8,801 nt of DNA, taken from assembly GCA_020697635.1 (NCBI GenBank), contig JAEHCT010000040.1:1-8801 (forward strand), given 5' to 3'. The notes beneath the pieces were generated by a model. That model did no database searches, was not told where the DNA came from, and saw nothing but the letters and a program-made list of their open reading frames with translations. Made by a program: the position numbers and the translations under genes. Source of the stretch: Candidatus Bathyarchaeota archaeon. Lineage in GTDB: Archaea; Thermoproteota; Bathyarchaeia; TCS64. Every line of letters starts with the position of its first letter. The stretch's first letter is position 1. Positions 6,382 to 8,801 of this stretch are shown piece by piece.

Positions 6382-7272
6382 CTAGCCGCCTATCTTGACG
6401 TTCAAACCGTATTCCGTCAAGACGCCGCGGAGTCGATCCAGGCTCTCATCGGTCGGCGCCTCAGCTAAAAACGGTGGCCCCGTCTCCCTGTTGAGGCGTT
6501 GAGCCTTCTCGGCTCCCACCTTGTGGTAGGGTAGCAGACAGAGATCGCTGAACCCTAGGCCCGAGACGTACTTGCCCATCCTCCTGATGTTATCCTCGTC
6601 GTCGTTGACCCCGGGGATGAGAGGCACACGGACGATGACCGCCCTGCCCCTTAGGAGCGCCAGGTTCGACAGTACCAACTCGTTAGAAGCCCCCGTGAAC
6701 TTTCTGTGCTGCTCAGGGTCCATGTGCTTCACGTCGTAGAGGAAGAGGTCGACGTGGTCCATGATCTTCTCGAGGGCCGCCTGGTCGGCCTGGCCGCTGG
6801 TGTCCACGGTGGTGTGGTACTCCTCCCTCTTGCAGGCCTCAAGAAGCTCCGCTAGGAACCTGGGCTGCATCAGTGGCTCGCCGCCGCTGAAGGTGACGCC
6901 TCCGCCCGACTCACGGTAGAACTCGGAGTCCCTGCGGACCTCCTCCATGACCTCCTCGACGCTCATCTCCCCGCCGACGAGCTCCAGGGCCTCCGCGTAG
7001 CATCCCTCGACGCATGAACCGCATCTGACGCACTTCTCCTCGTCGATGATCAGCTTGTCATCGATGGTCACGGCGCCCTCGGGGCAGCCCTCCACGCAGC
7101 TGCGGCACCCTATGCACCTAGTCGGCCACCATATGAACTCCGGCTGGGGGTGCTTGCTCTCTGGGTTGTGGCACCACGCGCAGTCCAGGGGGCACCCCTT
7201 GAGGAACACCGTCGTCCTTATTCCTGGGCCGTCGTGGATAGCGTAGTGCTTTATGTCGAACACGACGCCCAT
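6382..7272 (-). CDS. Radical SAM glycyl-radical enzyme activating enzyme (PflA family, ferredoxin-insert type)
   Basis: A 296-residue cytoplasmic enzyme that uses a [4Fe-4S] cluster and S-adenosylmethionine to generate the 5'-deoxyadenosyl radical that makes the backbone glycyl radical on a partner enzyme. Visible are IHDGPGIRTTVFLKGC, the radical SAM triad C27-x3-C31-x2-C34 (CPLDCAWC), and two ferredoxin-like clusters C53/56/59/63 (CIGCRSCVEGC) and C81/84/87/91 (CVRCGSCVEGC). These are followed by the SAM-binding SGGEP (129-133), DTSG (147-150) and YDVKHMD (169-175). The ferredoxin insert is typical of the long activases of glycerol dehydratase, benzylsuccinate synthase and hydroxyphenylacetate decarboxylase types rather than of PflA itself. 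The start is ATG 7272, with no clear ribosome binding site, fitting a short leader. No glycyl-radical enzyme is encoded in the window, so the target is unknown. All cluster cysteines are intact. Confidence 0.9.
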   Translation of the reverse strand: MGVVFDIKHYAIHDGPGIRTTVFLKGCPLDCAWCHNPESKHPQPEFIWWPTRCIGCRSCVEGCPEGAVTIDDKLIIDEEKCVRCGSCVEGCYAEALELVGGEMSVEEVMEEVRRDSEFYRESGGGVTFSGGEPLMQPRFLAELLEACKREEYHTTVDTSGQADQAALEKIMDHVDLFLYDVKHMDPEQHRKFTGASNELVLSNLALLRGRAVIVRVPLIPGVNDDEDNIRRMGKYVSGLGFSDLCLLPYHKVGAEKAQRLNRETGPPFLAEAPTDESLDRLRGVLTEYGLNVKIGG

Positions 7273-7296
7273 GAGAGTCTTCAGCCCCTAGGCGCT

Positions 7297-7310
7297 GAAA
7301 AACCTTTAGA
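7297..7310 (-). promoter_or_regulatory. Weak TATA-like element for the activase gene
   Basis: The minus strand reads TCTAAAGGTTTTTC. A start about 25 bases on would fall near 7280, leaving a leader under ten bases before ATG 7272. The match to a TATA box is weak and rests mainly on position. Confidence 0.25.
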
Positions 7311-7326
7311 CAACTCCAGCCTCTTG

Positions 7327-7341
7327 GTCACAATTTGTGAC
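7327..7341. promoter_or_regulatory. Perfect 15-bp palindrome, candidate operator
   Basis: GTCACAATTTGTGAC has two exact 7-base arms around a central T. It sits midway in the divergent intergenic region, about 55 bases before the activase start and about 30 bases before the TATA box of the bactofilin-like gene, a position suited to a dimeric regulator controlling one or both genes. No regulator gene is in the window. Confidence 0.5.
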
Positions 7342-7371
7342 TACCATATGAGACTTCAATAAGTGAGTCCG

Positions 7372-7380
7372 CTTTATAAG
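7372..7380 (+). promoter_or_regulatory. Archaeal TATA box of the bactofilin-like/MFS unit
   Basis: CTTTATAAG is a good archaeal TATA box. Transcription would start near 7402, only about nine bases before TTG 7411, which supports that start and explains the absence of a ribosome binding site. Confidence 0.6.
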
Positions 7381-7410
7381 GAAAACACGTGACACAGACC
7401 TTGAAAGACA

Positions 7411-8175
7411 TTGGAGTACAGTGACATACCGGCCACCAAGATACGTGGCTCGGGTCGTATAACCCTTCAAGGCTTCGGCACCGTTAAGGTCTCCGGGAGC
7501 GGCAACATCTCTCCCGAGCGCATCTCCACCAGTGGAAGCAGCACCCTCCCCGGGGGGCTTCACGTAGGTGAGCTGAAGACCAGCGGCTCCGCCAGGGTGG
7601 AGGGCGAGATCCACACCGACCGGATAGAGTTCAGCGGCTCCGCGTCCATCGACGGGGACGCCCATTTCGACCACCTCAGGAAGTCGGGGAGCCTCAGCGT
7701 CGAGGGAGGTGCCTATGGGAACACGATGCGGGTCTCAGGGTCAACCACCATACGAGGAGACGCGGAGATAGCCGACGAGCTGAGGTCGAGCGGCTCCATC
7801 CGCGTCGAGGGAGGCGTCGAGTCCAAGGGCGTCGTTGAGCTGAGAGGCGTCTTCAAGGTGAGAGGCAGGATCAAAGCTAGGCACTTCGAGGCGCGCCTCG
7901 GGAAGGACCTAAGCGTAGCCGAGGAGGGCATCGAGGCCGACGCCGTCGACGTGGAGCCCCTGCCCCGGGACTGGGACAGAGAGGGCGAGCTCAGGACCAA
8001 GGACATCGTAGGCGTCAGAGAGGTGACCTTAGAGAACGTGGAGTGCGAGAACGTCAGGGGCGGCCGGGTGGTGATCCGCGGCGGCTGCAGGGTCAACGGC
8101 AAGGTGGAGTACACCGATTCCATCGAGGTAAGCCCCAACTCATATCTAGCCCAAGAACCTGGTAAAATCGTATAA
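7411..8175 (+). CDS. Bactofilin-like polymer-forming beta-helix protein
   Basis: A 254-residue protein with no signal peptide or membrane segment. Residues 28-146 carry a regular repeat whose core is SGS, at 28, 41, 58, 75, 92, 109 and 127, with LRG at 144. The spacing is 17 residues in most steps, as expected for rungs of a right-handed beta-helix. The C-terminal part has an RTKDIVGVREVTLENVECE block, then VRGGRVVIRGGCRVNGKVEY and a short acidic stretch, resembling the ends of YvlB-type and other bactofilin-like 'polymer-forming cytoskeletal' proteins. In bacteria such proteins assemble into membrane-associated filaments that scaffold other proteins; halofilins are archaeal relatives. The start TTG 7411 is the only usable one after an in-frame TGA at 7402, and it fits the TATA box at 7372. 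The gene is followed 10 bases later by an MFS gene, suggesting co-transcription. Family level is well supported; filament formation is inferred. Confidence 0.8.
   Translation: MEYSDIPATKIRGSGRITLQGFGTVKVSGSGNISPERISTSGSSTLPGGLHVGELKTSGSARVEGEIHTDRIEFSGSASIDGDAHFDHLRKSGSLSVEGGAYGNTMRVSGSTTIRGDAEIADELRSSGSIRVEGGVESKGVVELRGVFKVRGRIKARHFEARLGKDLSVAEEGIEADAVDVEPLPRDWDREGELRTKDIVGVREVTLENVECENVRGGRVVIRGGCRVNGKVEYTDSIEVSPNSYLAQEPGKIV
7492..7848 (+). repeat. In-gene 51-bp periodic repeat encoding beta-helix rungs
   Basis: The coding sequence repeats with a mostly 51-base period, one 17-residue rung each. The nine-base core AGCGGCTCC recurs exactly at 7582, 7633 and 7789; other rungs use synonymous or near codons. 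The drift in DNA with constant protein spacing shows selection on rung length rather than recent duplication. Confidence 0.7.
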
Positions 8176-8185
8176 ACGATCACAC

Positions 8186-8801
8186 ATGTCCGTGGAGGAG
8201 GAGAGCGAGGAAGCCCCTCAGGGTCTGTTACAGAGGCTACGATCCGAATTCGACTTCGTGCAGGGCAACTTCCTCGTGATGGTGCTGAGCTGGCTGTTCC
8301 TCGACCTCTTCACCGAGCTCCCCGGCACCTACTACCCACTGTACGTTAAGGCCCTCGGCGGCACGGCGTCCACCATCGGCCTCATAGGCGCGGTCCAGAA
8401 CGCCGCCGTCGCATTGGTGCAGATACCGGGCGGCTACCTCACGGACAAGTACGGCCGCAGGTGGCTCATCGTGTCCATGACCTTCTTCGCCGCCTTCGCG
8501 CGCATCTTCTACGCCTACGCGCCGAGCTGGGAGTGGATAATGATGGGGGCCGTCATCTCCGGCTTCTGCAGCATCTACCGGCCTGCGTTGAACGCGATAG
8601 TGGCCGACTCTCTGCCCGAGGAGAAGAGGGGCATAGGCTTCAGCATCATCAACCTCATCGCCAGCGTCTCGACGACCCCCGCCCCCCTCATAGCTGGGTA
8701 CCTGTTCACGCTGTACGGGCTTGTGCCCAGCATGAGGCTGACCTACAAGCTGGTGTTCATGGGGTTCATCGTGGCGGCGATCTTCAGGACTCGGCTTAAG
8801 G
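8186..8801 (+). CDS. MFS transporter, 3' end cut by window
   Basis: The frame is open from ATG 8186 to the right edge, giving 205 residues, about half of a typical MFS protein. A hydrophilic, acidic N-terminus of about 25 residues precedes membrane segment 1 (about 28-44). The MFS loop motif GGYLTDKYGRR is at 82-92, and ADSLPEEKRG at 140-149 matches the ADSIP-x3-RG motif in the other MFS protein of the window; shared blocks such as YAPSWEW and LVPSMRL confirm paralogy. The start lies 10 bases after the bactofilin-like stop, with no clear ribosome binding site, so co-transcription is likely and the start is moderately sure; GTG 8192 is the nearest alternative. Five to six membrane segments are visible. 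The substrate is unknown. The pairing with a scaffold-like protein may mean the transporter is positioned or organised by it, which is inference. Confidence 0.85.
   Translation, partial: MSVEEESEEAPQGLLQRLRSEFDFVQGNFLVMVLSWLFLDLFTELPGTYYPLYVKALGGTASTIGLIGAVQNAAVALVQIPGGYLTDKYGRRWLIVSMTFFAAFARIFYAYAPSWEWIMMGAVISGFCSIYRPALNAIVADSLPEEKRGIGFSIINLIASVSTTPAPLIAGYLFTLYGLVPSMRLTYKLVFMGFIVAAIFRTRLK

Noticed and set aside
7306..7674. 122-codon minus-strand frame covering the intergenic palindrome and the start of the bactofilin-like gene
   Set aside because: It overlaps the TATA box, the palindrome and the repeat-bearing gene, and shows no family resemblance or start signal.
7492..7848. Periodic DNA in the bactofilin-like gene as a CRISPR or tandem repeat array
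   Set aside because: The period is in frame, the DNA units are diverged and the conserved element is a protein motif, so it is a coding repeat.
8167..8180. ATCGT-ATAA-ACGAT hairpin or TATA box before the second MFS gene
   Set aside because: The stem is five weak pairs, and a promoter here would start transcripts beyond the ATG at 8186.

Overview
The window looks like chromosomal DNA from a GC-rich archaeon, possibly a Bathyarchaeia-like or other TACK lineage (lineage is a weak inference). The reasons are TATA-like boxes about 25-30 bases before likely transcript starts, very short leaders on first genes, GGAGGTG-type ribosome binding sites on internal genes, frequent GTG and TTG starts, many AGG/AGA arginine and ATA isoleucine codons, and an archaeal-style AcoX-like ATP-NAD kinase. 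No rRNA, tRNA, CRISPR, transposase or phage gene was seen, and no stretch over 300 bases lacks a gene.

Layout. Bases 1-726 (+) hold the 3' part of an ATP-NAD kinase family gene. Facing it is a minus-strand operon read from about 4503 down to 765: a GcvPA-like subunit, a GcvPB-like subunit and a short-chain dehydrogenase (SDR). Each junction is a four-base stop/start overlap (GTGA, then TTGA). A 148-bp divergent intergenic region separates this operon from a plus-strand MFS transporter (4652-5920), followed by a 102-residue protein of unknown function (5998-6306) with a strong ribosome binding site and a stem-loop plus T6 terminator. A minus-strand radical-SAM glycyl-radical-enzyme activase (6382-7272) lies next. 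From a second divergent intergenic region, which carries a perfect 15-bp palindrome, a bactofilin-like beta-helix protein (7411-8175) is read to the right, followed 10 bases later by a second MFS transporter (8186 onward) that runs off the window.

How the genes may work together. The P-protein-like pair keeps the PLP lysine and general fold of glycine decarboxylase but has lost several near-invariant motifs of that family, and no GcvT, GcvH or lipoamide dehydrogenase gene is present here. Its tight coupling to an NAD-type SDR suggests a dedicated pathway: a PLP enzyme acting on an amino acid, possibly not glycine, with the SDR handling a product or precursor and the divergent MFS protein moving the substrate. 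This is inference. The activase has no glycyl-radical enzyme beside it, so its partner must lie elsewhere. The bactofilin-like protein paired with an MFS protein forms a second small unit. The two MFS proteins are clearly paralogous.
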